From: CAZDBA01 sp965224765 | Lineage (GTDB): Bacteria > Planctomycetota > Planctomycetia > Pirellulales > Pirellulaceae | Assembly (NCBI GenBank): GCA_965224765.1 | Contig: CBDDAC010000023.1 | Span: 186,001 to 250,000, forward strand | Direction of reading: 5' to 3' | DNA length: 64,000 nt | Part shown: one piece after another, positions 36,221 through 45,222 of the stretch | Position numbering within the stretch: position 1 is the stretch's first letter | How the letters are laid out: the number at the start of each line of letters is the position of its first letter | Notes under the pieces: generated by a model | The model's database searches: none | What the model was told of the DNA's origin: nothing | The model's input: only the letters and a program-made list of their open reading frames with translations | Translations under genes and position numbers: made by a program

Positions 36221-37228
36221 ATGTCGTCCGTTCCTTCAAAATCCAATACTCCCGATTCGACAAATACCAAAGAGTCGAAAAGTGAACTGCCTGACATCCC
36301 TTCGATAGTCAATCGGATACTGAGAGGCTACCGTCCAGCTGCCTGGGAAAACGATATTTCACTCAATGCACTTGATGACCAACCCTTCGAAACATTGCCG
36401 CCCATTAATACTCGTGACGAATCAGAATTCAAACGATTCCACGTTCACGTTTCCGAGCCGTTGCTCAACGGAAAAAGCATTTTCGAATACGCAGCCAATG
36501 ACGCCTTTCCGATTCCCCAAGTAGTTGACCGAGAACGCTACTACCCCAATCGAGATGGCAATTATTGGATGAGCGGACTAGGTGACTACCTGAAAATATG
36601 TCAGGTAGCAGAAAAATACCAAGTCGACATCAATCGATTTTTCGATCTTGGGTGTGCATCAGGTAGAGTGCTCAGGCATTTCTGTGCCCAATCAGAAATC
36701 CCCGAGATCTGGGGGAGCGATATCAATTCGCGTCATATTCGATGGTTAATCGACCACCTTCCTAACCGTGTAAAACCGATCTTCACTCATTGCATTCCCA
36801 CGCTCCCTCTCGAAGACAATTACTTTGACTTCGTAAGTGCCTTCAGCGTTTTCACTCATATTGACACGTTCGAATCCGCATGGATCTCTGAACTGAGGCG
36901 AATTCTCAAACCAGGTGGCATCGCCTATTTAACCGTCCACAACGAGGACACCTGGAACATTCTTCGAGGTGAAATTGACAACGAAGAGAATCGCCTGATT
37001 CAGTCCGTTCTCTCCGTTGATCCCAATTTCGCCCAACAAATCCTTGAACCCCTGCCTGACAAACGAACCGTATACCGCTTTCAAAATCTGGGCCCCTATC
37101 GCGCTCAGGTTTTTCACAGCAACAACTACTTGAAAAAGACCTGGGGCCGCTTTATGGACATCAAGGAAATTCTCCCTCGCCACCATATCCGCCAAACCGT
37201 GGTTGTTCTTCAGAAACCCCTATCCTGA
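36221..37228 (+). CDS. Class I SAM-dependent methyltransferase, 335 aa
   Basis: Methyltransferase with a Rossmann fold. Motif I FFDLGCASGRVL lies near residues 140-151, the acidic residue of motif II in GSDIN near 168, and motif IV/post-I NYFDFVSAFSVFTHI near 203. LKPGGIAYLTVHN near 230 is the usual strand before the active site. The first 90 residues are polar and not conserved. The ATG at 36221 has AGGGA seven bases upstream; an in-frame ATG at 36095 without a ribosome site would add 42 residues. The substrate is unknown. It is followed 23 bases later by the thioesterase gene. Confidence 0.8.
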   Translation: MSSVPSKSNTPDSTNTKESKSELPDIPSIVNRILRGYRPAAWENDISLNALDDQPFETLPPINTRDESEFKRFHVHVSEPLLNGKSIFEYAANDAFPIPQVVDRERYYPNRDGNYWMSGLGDYLKICQVAEKYQVDINRFFDLGCASGRVLRHFCAQSEIPEIWGSDINSRHIRWLIDHLPNRVKPIFTHCIPTLPLEDNYFDFVSAFSVFTHIDTFESAWISELRRILKPGGIAYLTVHNEDTWNILRGEIDNEENRLIQSVLSVDPNFAQQILEPLPDKRTVYRFQNLGPYRAQVFHSNNYLKKTWGRFMDIKEILPRHHIRQTVVVLQKPLS

Positions 37229-37251
37229 ATCACGTTGCATCCGAGATCATT

Positions 37252-37719
37252 ATGAGTCAACCAAAAAGCCTACAAGAGCTTCTTGCCCCCAACAACAAAT
37301 GCTTTGGGTGCGGGAATTCCAATGAACAAGGGCTTCAGCTTAAAAGCTTTGTTGACGGAAACCAATTGAGAGCCGAGTTCCATGCCCAATCCCATCACGA
37401 AGCATTTCAGGGAATGCTGAACGGAGGCATTATCGGTTCGCTTCTTGATTGCCATTGCAATTGGGCTGCTGCCTATCACTTGATGCAACAAAATCAATCC
37501 GCGGAACTGCCTTGTACGGTAACCGCGGAGTACAAGATCACCATGAAACACCCTACACCGACGGCGAGAACGATTCACCTAACGGCGAAAGTCGTCGAGT
37601 CCAGTGAGAGAAAAGTAATCGTCGCAGGCACGCTCGGTACCAGTGACCAAGTCACTGCGCTGTGCCGAGGCATCTTTGTTGCCGTCAAACCTGGACATCC
37701 TGCTTACAATCGCTGGTAA
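37252..37719 (+). CDS. PaaI-type hotdog thioesterase, 155 aa
   Basis: Acyl-CoA thioesterase-like protein with the hotdog fold. An early CFGCG (residues 17-21) is followed by AQSHHEAFQGMLNGGIIGSLLDCHCNWAA, the helix that carries the HEAFQG-type catalytic loop in the PaaI/YbdB group. It is a soluble protein of normal family length. It lies immediately after the methyltransferase gene, suggesting co-transcription. The acyl substrate cannot be inferred. Confidence 0.82.
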   Translation: MSQPKSLQELLAPNNKCFGCGNSNEQGLQLKSFVDGNQLRAEFHAQSHHEAFQGMLNGGIIGSLLDCHCNWAAAYHLMQQNQSAELPCTVTAEYKITMKHPTPTARTIHLTAKVVESSERKVIVAGTLGTSDQVTALCRGIFVAVKPGHPAYNRW

Positions 37720-38296
37720 AAAAATCACTACGGCGGAGAAGGTTTCGTAATACAATTCCCTTTCCCAGTCGGCAATTCTTACTGCGATCAAGGTGATTCA
37801 ACACACATTAAATCAGATTTTGACGCGTTCTTGGTGATGTCATGCCTGAAAAACCGCCTGGCACACCTACGTTGACTTTGACGGCTTTTGAAACCTTGTA
37901 AGGCGTTCACCATGTTCTCATAGAACCGGTTAGATGCGTCGAAGTCTATCTATACAGGACCTACCTAGGCTTCATCGCTGACGGGTCTGGCAACTCATAA
38001 GTTTGCCATCGCTGAAATGATTAAAGTGCGTTTCCTGTTGATTGTGGCGAAACTTTGTCGTTTTCCTCTTAACGACTTAGCGAATTACTCCCCAATCCGT
38101 CATGAATTTTTTTGCACGCCGCCAATTCCAAGACAACGAATAATTGGCCCAATTTCTGGACCAATCAGTTCTTTCAGCTTTGAGATCCACTTGTGATTTA
38201 TTTACGACAATCGCGTTACATAAAGCACCTTTGGGTCAAACATAAATCGCCCAAAAAACTTGACGTGCTAAAAGTACTTAAACAGGAACCTTTCCT
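37720..38296. other. Intergenic region, nothing recognised
   Basis: Nearly 580 bases between the thioesterase and the PDZ-protein genes. No open frame with a start signal, tRNA-like cloverleaf or good promoter was found. AGGAA shortly before 38297 is the ribosome site of the next gene. Confidence 0.5.
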
Positions 38297-39214
38297 ATGC
38301 ATCGCTTATCATGCTTTTTAATCGCGGCAATGATCATTGGATTCACCGCTGACCTTGCACCAGCCCAAATTGGGCGGGGGCGTCTTCTCAAGAAAATCAG
38401 GGACGATATTTTCGGTTCACCTGAAGAAAGAGCTCGAGAAGATGCAGCGCGCAAGGCAGCCATTCAAAAACAGAAGGCCCAAGCTCAGCAAAAGACTCAA
38501 CTTGAAGCACAACGCCGCAATCAGGGAGCCCGCCAACCAACTCCCATCAATTCAAATCGACCCGCGACGCGATCCAATGCTCGCAACAATCCATTGGCTC
38601 CACCCGCTGCCCCGAACGCCCAATCTGGCAATCGAAAAGCGCCCGCGAAAAAGGGTTTTGGATTTGTCATTTCTGACGTCGACGAAAAACTGATCGTGAC
38701 TCGAGTCGAATCTGGCGGCACTGCTGCAGAAGCGGGAATTCGCCGGGGTGACCAAATTGTGGGCATTGGCGGAGTTGACGTAGACAGCAAAGAAGGGTTT
38801 CTGGAAATCGTCGAGATTCTAAACCAGGGCGACGCAATTGAAATCTCTTACCTAAGAGGGAAAAAGACCAACGAAGTCCAAATCAACTTTGGATCAGCTC
38901 CAAAAGCCGAGGAATTGCAAACAGCTGACCACTTGGCGCCTGGAGCAAGCGGCAGAAGAAATCTTGCACCAGATCGAAACGGATCACGAGTCGCTGGTTC
39001 AAGCGTTCTTGACCAGCAGTCAATGGCACGCCAAATCGACAATTTGAGCCAAACCGTCGAACAGCAGCGGCGTGTCATCGAACAACTTCAAAACCAGATT
39101 CAGACGTTGCAACCGACTTCGTCTCCAAACGCTCCTCGAACCGCAGTCCCCCCAATCCGAAGTGGCAATAGTATTTTGCAGACACCTCGCTCATCAAGCC
39201 GAATGAAACGTTAG
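38297..39214 (+). CDS. Exported PDZ-domain protein with coiled coil, 305 aa
   Basis: Signal peptide (residues 1-24, MHRLSCFLIAAMIIGF, ending APAQ). A charged Gln/Ala/Arg-rich linker (about 45-110) leads to a PDZ domain (about 113-195). It contains GFGFVISDVDEKLIVTRVE, GIRRGDQIVGIGGVDVD and the closing strand EISYLRGKK. A heptad-like stretch near 245-275 (ARQIDNLSQTVEQQRRVIEQLQNQIQTL) predicts a coiled coil. It may be a periplasmic scaffold; no protease domain is present. The ATG has AGGAA upstream. It ends before a perfect hairpin terminator. Confidence 0.8.
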   Translation: MHRLSCFLIAAMIIGFTADLAPAQIGRGRLLKKIRDDIFGSPEERAREDAARKAAIQKQKAQAQQKTQLEAQRRNQGARQPTPINSNRPATRSNARNNPLAPPAAPNAQSGNRKAPAKKGFGFVISDVDEKLIVTRVESGGTAAEAGIRRGDQIVGIGGVDVDSKEGFLEIVEILNQGDAIEISYLRGKKTNEVQINFGSAPKAEELQTADHLAPGASGRRNLAPDRNGSRVAGSSVLDQQSMARQIDNLSQTVEQQRRVIEQLQNQIQTLQPTSSPNAPRTAVPPIRSGNSILQTPRSSSRMKR

Positions 39215-39275
39215 TCAGCGGACTCAACAAAATACTTTCGTGTGGTGCAGAAACTTGTTTCTGTTAAGCGCACTC

Positions 39276-39307
39276 AAACACGGCCGATGCATCGGCCGTG
39301 TTTTTTT
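39276..39307 (+). terminator. Strong rho-independent terminator
   Basis: The stem ACACGGCCGA / TCGGCCGTGT around a TGCA centre is followed by a run of seven T. The flanking bases extend the dyad to 28 positions. It ends the PDZ-protein transcript. Confidence 0.92.
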
Positions 39308-39363
39308 GTACTCCTGCCTGAGTAGGGTTAGTCCGATTGTCATCATTACACGGATTAGCGAAC

Positions 39364-39372
39364 TGCTATAAT
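39364..39372 (+). promoter_or_regulatory. Extended -10 promoter before the polysaccharide cluster
   Basis: TGCTATAAT, a perfect -10 with the upstream TG of an extended -10 element, lies about 75 bases before the Wzm-like gene. No good -35 box accompanies it. The same nonamer precedes the gene at 49119. Confidence 0.55.
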
Positions 39373-39446
39373 GAAGGGTTGGAAATGTTCCCAGTGGAGA
39401 ATCAATCCCCTGACGGATCTGCAGTAAACAACACGAGAAAAATCAA

Positions 39447-40385
39447 ATGGCGATCGACACGACGATCGAAGACTCCGAAGAACAACCGACCGAGAATCAT
39501 CCGCTTAAGGTATCACTTTACACGGCTGACTCTTCGGTTCGCCAACCCATTGAATTGGTCAAAGAGATTGGGTCCAACATCAACGCCGGCCGAGAACTTG
39601 CGTGGCGAATGTTTGTGCGCAATATTCGCGGACTCTACCGGCAAACCGTGCTGGGATTGTTCTGGGCCTTTTTGCCACCGCTAGCGAACACAGCCATATG
39701 GGTCTTTCTTTCCAAATCTGGTGTCGTCACCTTTGACGAAGGCATTGACGTTGCCTATGTCGCGTATGTATTGGCGGGCATGGTGCTTTGGCAAAGCTTC
39801 ACCGAAGCTGTCAACATGCCGCTGCGAATCGTTAAATCCAACAAATCGATGCTCATTAAGCTGAGATTCCCTCGCGAATCAATTCTGATGGTGGGACTCT
39901 ACGAAACGATTTTCAATTTAGTGATTCGCACTGCGGTACTGATACCGATCATACTGTACTTTGTTTTGGCACCTAGCTTTGGTTTTGAAGGCAAGGTCGC
40001 GGTCTGGAGTTGGGCAACGTTACTTGCCCCATTGGGTGCGATACTGCTTCTGTTTCTGGGCGCGGCAATCGGACTGATGTTGCTTCCACTGGGGATGTTG
40101 TATCACGATATTGGCAAGGCACTGATTGTTGTTACACCACTGTGGATGTTGGTAACCCAGATAATCTATCCGCCCCCTGAGTCTGCAGCAGCGTGGGCCG
40201 CGTCGCCGTTCAACTGGCTCAATCCGGCCAGCCCCTTACTGCTTGCGACACGAGATTTAATCGTGCTTGGAGACACGGAGCATTGGCTTGCTTGTGGCTG
40301 CTATGGGCTGATCACTATTCCTCTTTTTATCTTTGGTGTAATCGTCTACCGCGTTTCCATTCCAATTCTCGTGGAAAGGATCTAA
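39447..40385 (+). CDS. wzm: Polysaccharide ABC exporter permease (Wzm-like), 312 aa
   Basis: Inner-membrane permease of an ABC-2 exporter that moves completed surface polysaccharides. It has six hydrophobic segments and typical TagG/Wzm landmarks: LAWRMFVRNIRGLYRQTVLGLFWAF before the first helix, and VKSNKSMLIKLRFPRESI in the cytoplasmic loop. AAAWAASPFNWLNPASPLLL lies in the last periplasmic loop. It is followed four bases later by the cognate ATPase. It is the first gene of the glycan cluster reaching to 46389, driven by the candidate promoter at 39364-39372. Confidence 0.88.
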   Translation: MAIDTTIEDSEEQPTENHPLKVSLYTADSSVRQPIELVKEIGSNINAGRELAWRMFVRNIRGLYRQTVLGLFWAFLPPLANTAIWVFLSKSGVVTFDEGIDVAYVAYVLAGMVLWQSFTEAVNMPLRIVKSNKSMLIKLRFPRESILMVGLYETIFNLVIRTAVLIPIILYFVLAPSFGFEGKVAVWSWATLLAPLGAILLLFLGAAIGLMLLPLGMLYHDIGKALIVVTPLWMLVTQIIYPPPESAAAWAASPFNWLNPASPLLLATRDLIVLGDTEHWLACGCYGLITIPLFIFGVIVYRVSIPILVERI

Positions 40386-40389
40386 TTCT

Positions 40390-41619
40390 ATGAGCGGTAA
40401 AGATTTGCCTTTGATCGAAGCAACAAACGTATCAAAAAAGTACTGTCGCAACCTCAAGCGATCGCTGCGGTACGGACTTCGTGACTTGACCTCCGAGTTA
40501 CTGGGGCGAAGTGCAAAAGGCCGCGCAAAATTGCGAACGGGCGAGTTCTTTTCCGTGCGAAACGTTTCGTTTCAGGTGCACCAGGGGGAGTGCATCGCAT
40601 TGCTCGGACCCAACGGAGCGGGCAAAAGTACGCTCCTTAAAATGCTGGCCGGGCTATTCAAACCTGACGTCGGGCGGATCAAAGTTCGCGGTAGACTTGG
40701 GGCTCTGATTGAACTGGGAACTGGTTTCAACCCCATTTTGTCGGGACGCGAAAATGTTTATGTCAACGGAGCCATTCTTGGTTTGAATCGAGCGGAGGTT
40801 GACAGACAGTTTGATGAAATTCTCGATTTTTCTGAACTTCGAGATGTGATTGACGAGCCTGTCAGAACTTACAGTTCCGGGATGCGGCTACGGTTGGGAT
40901 TTGCCGTTGCCGCGAATATGAAACCCAACGTCCTACTCGTTGACGAAGTCCTTGCGGTGGGTGATGTGGGTTTCCGCATGAAGTGCTTTCAGCACATTCA
41001 AGACCAGGTCGCCAGTGGCATGTCACTTATTATTGTTTCTCACTCCGTTAGTCAGCTTAACCGAGTCGCCAATCGTTCGCTGGTGATGCATAAACATCAG
41101 CTGGTTCACGATGGTGATTTTGTCGAAGGGGCAACTCTCTACGAAAAATTGCAAATCGAGAACCAGGAAAGCAACAAAAAGAAATCGGAATCTTCTCGGG
41201 CAAACATCAGAGAAATTCGCATCTTGTCGGACAGCGACCAAGCCCATTTTGAAACGGGACAGAATATCTCTGCGGAAATCGAAGTCGAAGCTAAACAGTT
41301 GATCGAGAACGCGAGAATGAGAGTCTATATTGATTCTGCTCGTGCTGGAGTATTGGGCGGCGTCTCCTCACCATTTAAGGATTTTCGTTTCGACCTCAAA
41401 CCTGGTACCAACGTGATCGGAATCGAGTTCCTGAAGATTCCTTTATTGATGGGTGGGTACACATTGAATGCGTCCATTTCGGGCCCCGAGTTTGTCGAAA
41501 TCATCGACCGACACTACCCTGGGCCAACATTCGAAATAACCGGCCCACGAACGGACAGTAATGGCTACGGCGAAGATGGAATCGTTCGCTTTGACCATCG
41601 CTGGAAACTGATTCAGTAG
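40390..41619 (+). CDS. wzt: Polysaccharide ABC exporter ATPase with C-terminal domain (Wzt-like), 409 aa
   Basis: ATPase for the preceding permease. Walker A is GPNGAGKST (about residues 74-82), the signature YSSGMRLRLGFA (about 160-171) and Walker B NVLLVDEVLAVGD (about 180-192). Beyond residue 250 there is a second beta-rich domain (about 270-409) in the position of the Wzt C-terminal carbohydrate-recognition domain. That domain in known systems checks the modified chain end before export. Its presence suggests export depends on a chain-end modification, perhaps sulfation or methylation. The ATG lies five bases after the permease stop. Confidence 0.88.
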   Translation: MSGKDLPLIEATNVSKKYCRNLKRSLRYGLRDLTSELLGRSAKGRAKLRTGEFFSVRNVSFQVHQGECIALLGPNGAGKSTLLKMLAGLFKPDVGRIKVRGRLGALIELGTGFNPILSGRENVYVNGAILGLNRAEVDRQFDEILDFSELRDVIDEPVRTYSSGMRLRLGFAVAANMKPNVLLVDEVLAVGDVGFRMKCFQHIQDQVASGMSLIIVSHSVSQLNRVANRSLVMHKHQLVHDGDFVEGATLYEKLQIENQESNKKKSESSRANIREIRILSDSDQAHFETGQNISAEIEVEAKQLIENARMRVYIDSARAGVLGGVSSPFKDFRFDLKPGTNVIGIEFLKIPLLMGGYTLNASISGPEFVEIIDRHYPGPTFEITGPRTDSNGYGEDGIVRFDHRWKLIQ

Positions 41620-41640
41620 CTAACAGGCAGGACTTCATTC

Positions 41641-42585
41641 GTGACCCCATTTCACTTTGTTTTCAGTGCACCTCGTTCCGGCTCGACTTGGCTAGCCAAG
41701 TCGCTCACTCATCATCCAGAAATCTTTGCCACCGAACACCGGCTTTTTGGCGAATTCTGCGAGATCTGGCCCAACAATGACGGCAGTCATTCGCCTCGCA
41801 TTACCTTTGATGCCTACGCACAGGCGATGAGCATGCACTATCTATTCGAAGACATGGGCTTAAACCGCAACCAGTTCCTTCGGGCCTTTCAAAAATCCTT
41901 CATCAACTTCCTGGGGAGTTTTGCTAAACGAAAATCTGGCAAGTCCGTTGTTGTGGACAAGGTCACACCGTATCTGGGCACTTGCCAGAAATCGATTCAA
42001 CAAGTTTGCGAACTGCTTCCCGAATCAAAGATCTTCCTGCTGATGCGAGACGGACGCGATGTCTTGACCAGCGGAACATTCGACTGGTTACAACGTGAAC
42101 CCCAAGACTCACTCCGCTATCAATTCTTTGTTTCAAAGGAAACCAAGACTCCGCCAACTCGATTCTTTGATGATCAAATCATCTCACAATGGGCAGAACA
42201 TTGGCGCGAAGTCGCCATGTGCTGCAGCCAAACGACACTCAGCGGAACGATCTACTATGAACAATTGAAACTGGACCACGCGGCCAGTCTTCAGAGCCTG
42301 TTCGAATCACTCAAAGTCGACTCGGATATCGCCATCGCCAAGCGTTGCGCCGCGGCAACGACTTTCAAAAAGACGACGGGGCGGGATGCTGGCAATCAGC
42401 TTCACACGGCAAAAGCCCGTAAAGGCATCTCAGGCGACTGGAAGAATTACTTCACGCGAACCGACGGGAAACTTTTCTGTGAAATCGCCGGTGAGCAACT
42501 CATTGAATATGGGTATGAGAATAGCCATGATTGGGTCAACGAGCTGCCCGATCAATTGATATGGCCCCATGAGTCTTCTGGTTAG
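41641..42585 (+). CDS. Sulfotransferase, 314 aa
   Basis: Transfers sulfate from PAPS to an acceptor, here probably a sugar. The 5'-phosphosulfate loop is SAPRSGSTWLAKSL at residues 8-21 and the 3'-phosphate segment LLMRDGRDVLTSG near 134-146, both canonical. GTG start at 41641 with AGGA upstream. The polysaccharide exporter just upstream and a second sulfotransferase four genes on point to sulfation of an exported glycan. The acceptor position is unknown. Confidence 0.87.
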   Translation: MTPFHFVFSAPRSGSTWLAKSLTHHPEIFATEHRLFGEFCEIWPNNDGSHSPRITFDAYAQAMSMHYLFEDMGLNRNQFLRAFQKSFINFLGSFAKRKSGKSVVVDKVTPYLGTCQKSIQQVCELLPESKIFLLMRDGRDVLTSGTFDWLQREPQDSLRYQFFVSKETKTPPTRFFDDQIISQWAEHWREVAMCCSQTTLSGTIYYEQLKLDHAASLQSLFESLKVDSDIAIAKRCAAATTFKKTTGRDAGNQLHTAKARKGISGDWKNYFTRTDGKLFCEIAGEQLIEYGYENSHDWVNELPDQLIWPHESSG

Positions 42586-42919
42586 TATTTTGCCAAAATG
42601 CAGGTGTCGATTTCCCGCTCTGTATCCGGGGAGAATTCGCCCTGAACCGGACATGACCCACCAGCATTGAGATCACTTTGGTGCCAGCTTCAGAATGCCC
42701 TCACCGCAAAATGAATCGGTGGATTGGATCCCTGGTACCGACTTTACCCTTATCTCGCACCCCGCCTAAGCCGTTAAAACTCATTCGACACATCCCCCCG
42801 CCCCAATCTAACCGTCATTTCTTGGGCTTTGCGGTCCAAAAAACGCTGCAAGAAAGCTAAAATGGAGTTTACGATGGCCGATGACGAAGTGCCATTCAGA
42901 TGCAATGGTAAATGATTGA
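42586..42919. other. Intergenic region inside the glycan cluster
   Basis: About 330 bases with no credible gene, terminator or promoter close to consensus. Confidence 0.5.
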
Positions 42920-44401
42920 ATGAGCAATCTAAAAGCTTATATCCTTTGGCGTTTTGCAGAAGAAAGCGGGCTCTACAACAGCTGGATGCCGCTTGCGCCA
43001 CTCCCATGCCAAATCGTAAAATCTCCCCCCGCTGACTGGACCGCTCCAGAGGACGCAGGGATCATCATCACCCACATGCATTATCGCTGGGATGAAATCC
43101 ACACGCTGAGGAAAATCTGCAGCGACAAGAGAATACCGATTTTGATTCTCGCTGATGGAATTCTCGAATACCGAAACATTTGGGAACACCCCGAGCTTGC
43201 TGACGGCTGCGTGTTCCAACCTGTCATCGGACACAAATTGGCTTGTATTGGACAAGGCCAAACTCAAGTCATTGAGTCTTGGGGTAATATTGGAAAATGT
43301 GAGACCGTTGGCTTGCCTCGTCTTGATCAACTCAGCGAAATTACACACACCCCGATATCAACTTCGGGGCCGTTTCGAATTCTGATTGCTACGGCCAACA
43401 CGCCAGCATTCAATGACGAGCAACGCCAATCGGTAGTCGAGTCACTCACTCACATTCAACAACGGCTTTCAGTCAACTCCAAGGTGAATGGCAGGCCAGT
43501 CAAAGTCATTTGGAGGTTAACAGACGGCCTGGATCAGGAACTGGGGATTCCCGCCGATCCGGAAAATGAGTCTTCTCTTTCAGAGATAATTGATCGCGTT
43601 GATGCCGTAATCACCACTCCCTCAACATTGTATCTGGAAAGCATCCTGAAAAAGCGGCCCACCGCACTTCTCGACTTTCACAATACGCCACACTATGTCA
43701 ATTCGGCCTGGATGATCAACGCGCCCAAACATTTCAATGACATCGTTCGGGAACTGGCTGCTCCACCAGCAGCAAAAATGCTTTTCCAGGAAACGACATT
43801 ACATTGCCAGCTTCGCAGCGATGGCATGGCTGGTCAGCGGATGGCGGAATTAATTTCGGCGATGGTGGAAGAAGGTCAACAGGCTCGGAGCGAAAACCGA
43901 GACATCAAAATGCCTTTTCGAATTCTGGCTGACCAACGAAAAGGGTTCCCGGCCGTCCCCGCCCAATACAAATTGGAAAAACAGTATCCAGAGAACACGG
44001 TCTTTCCCATCGAAGATCTAGCGCAGTTGCAGTTGGAGCTCAATCTAGCCATCAAACGATTGGGGGAATTGCCCAAAGAGCTGAATGAAAAAGTCGACCA
44101 CTACGATGAGATGAAAGAGATGCGTGACGCCACCCTCTCTCGCCTGGAAGACACGCTCGCTCAAAATCAAACCATTATGAACATGAACGTCCAGATCCGC
44201 GAACGAAATCAGGGCTTGCAGGATCGAGTCAATTCCCTGATGGAAAAAGTCGTAGAACAGCGAGAACGAATTGGCGCCCTGCTCAAGCAACTTGGGCTGC
44301 CCGTCCCTCCAAAAAAGAAAAATCCATCCGGCCCAAAGCCTCCCGCTTCCAATTCGATTTGCGGTGAGGACCCGGGCACAAACAATCCTCCCAACCATTA
44401 G
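42920..44401 (+). CDS. Glycerophosphotransferase/glycosyltransferase-like protein with coiled coil, 493 aa
   Basis: The first 330 residues resemble the CDP-glycerol glycerophosphotransferase or surface-glycan transferase type. ITHMHYRWDEIHTL and ILADGILEYRNIW come in the first half. GLPRLDQL near residue 133 and the second-half VDAVITTPSTLYLESILKKRPTALLDFHN (about 230-258) look like the nucleotide-binding half of a GT-B fold. The last 150 residues are a coiled coil and a Pro/Lys-rich tail. The donor cannot be specified. Gene order between two sulfotransferase genes supports a glycan role. Confidence 0.55.
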   Translation: MSNLKAYILWRFAEESGLYNSWMPLAPLPCQIVKSPPADWTAPEDAGIIITHMHYRWDEIHTLRKICSDKRIPILILADGILEYRNIWEHPELADGCVFQPVIGHKLACIGQGQTQVIESWGNIGKCETVGLPRLDQLSEITHTPISTSGPFRILIATANTPAFNDEQRQSVVESLTHIQQRLSVNSKVNGRPVKVIWRLTDGLDQELGIPADPENESSLSEIIDRVDAVITTPSTLYLESILKKRPTALLDFHNTPHYVNSAWMINAPKHFNDIVRELAAPPAAKMLFQETTLHCQLRSDGMAGQRMAELISAMVEEGQQARSENRDIKMPFRILADQRKGFPAVPAQYKLEKQYPENTVFPIEDLAQLQLELNLAIKRLGELPKELNEKVDHYDEMKEMRDATLSRLEDTLAQNQTIMNMNVQIRERNQGLQDRVNSLMEKVVEQRERIGALLKQLGLPVPPKKKNPSGPKPPASNSICGEDPGTNNPPNH

Positions 44402-44438
44402 TATTTGAACCCTTTAAATTAGCATTACAATAAATCGA

Positions 44439-45182
44439 ATGCCAGAGAATCGCTGCGTCGAGCTGAAAGACTACGACCCAACTCAACCAATCATCTACAC
44501 GCATATCCCAAAATGTGCGGGGTCCAGTCTGCTGCGCCAATTGCAAAAATGGTACGGCACCTCCTATCACAAGCTGAATCAGGATGAAACGAAGGACATC
44601 GTCCTGCCTCGGGTCCAAACCCAAACGGAAAAAGGCGAATGGCGTGATGATGTCAAGGTCATTCACGGCCATTTTGATCATGGACGCGGCTATGGTCTTC
44701 CTGACTTTTTCCCCGAGGTCAAGCAGTACTTCACGGTACTGAGAGATCCGTTCGACCTTTGTGTTTCAATGTATTTCTTTGCCAAAGGCAGAAGCCTGGC
44801 CGGCAAGTTCTGGTTTCGCGGCGAGCAGGTAGACATACGTGACGAATTCCCTACGGTCGAATCCTACGTGAATGCTTACCCCTATTGGATCTACAACCAT
44901 CTTCCGCAAAACATGACGCTTGATAATTACCGCAGGAAGATACAAGAGAAATTTGTCTACTTGGGCGTCTTTGAGGATCTGCGAGTCTCAATCAATCACT
45001 TGGCCAATATCCTCGGAAAACCTTGCGGAGCGATCCCCAAGTTCAACGTTTCGACTTATGACGAACCGGTTCCTGAGCATCTGAGACAAAAATTCTACAA
45101 CGACTACCCATTGCTAAAAGTAATCTACGATTACGCCAAACGCACCTATCGACAGCGCACCTTGCGACCAATCGAAGATTAA
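44439..45182 (+). CDS. Sulfotransferase family 2-type protein, 247 aa
   Basis: The second sulfotransferase of the cluster, of the type related to carbohydrate (heparan-like) sulfotransferases. THIPKCAGSSLLRQL at residues 22-36 is the phosphosulfate-binding loop and VLRDPFDLCVSMYFF near 99-113 the 3'-phosphate region. No transmembrane segment is present, so it should work in the cytoplasm before export. It lies 37 bases after the transferase gene and 40 before the glycosyltransferase gene, so it is probably in the same transcript. Confidence 0.87.
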   Translation: MPENRCVELKDYDPTQPIIYTHIPKCAGSSLLRQLQKWYGTSYHKLNQDETKDIVLPRVQTQTEKGEWRDDVKVIHGHFDHGRGYGLPDFFPEVKQYFTVLRDPFDLCVSMYFFAKGRSLAGKFWFRGEQVDIRDEFPTVESYVNAYPYWIYNHLPQNMTLDNYRRKIQEKFVYLGVFEDLRVSINHLANILGKPCGAIPKFNVSTYDEPVPEHLRQKFYNDYPLLKVIYDYAKRTYRQRTLRPIED

Positions 45183-45222
45183 AGCAACAAATCATTACTT
45201 CTTTGAAGAGAGTGTAAAAAAA

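Noticed and set aside
44405..44431. TTGAAC/TACAAT promoter before the second sulfotransferase
   Set aside because: The spacer is only 15 bases and would start transcription at the ATG itself, so it is probably chance.
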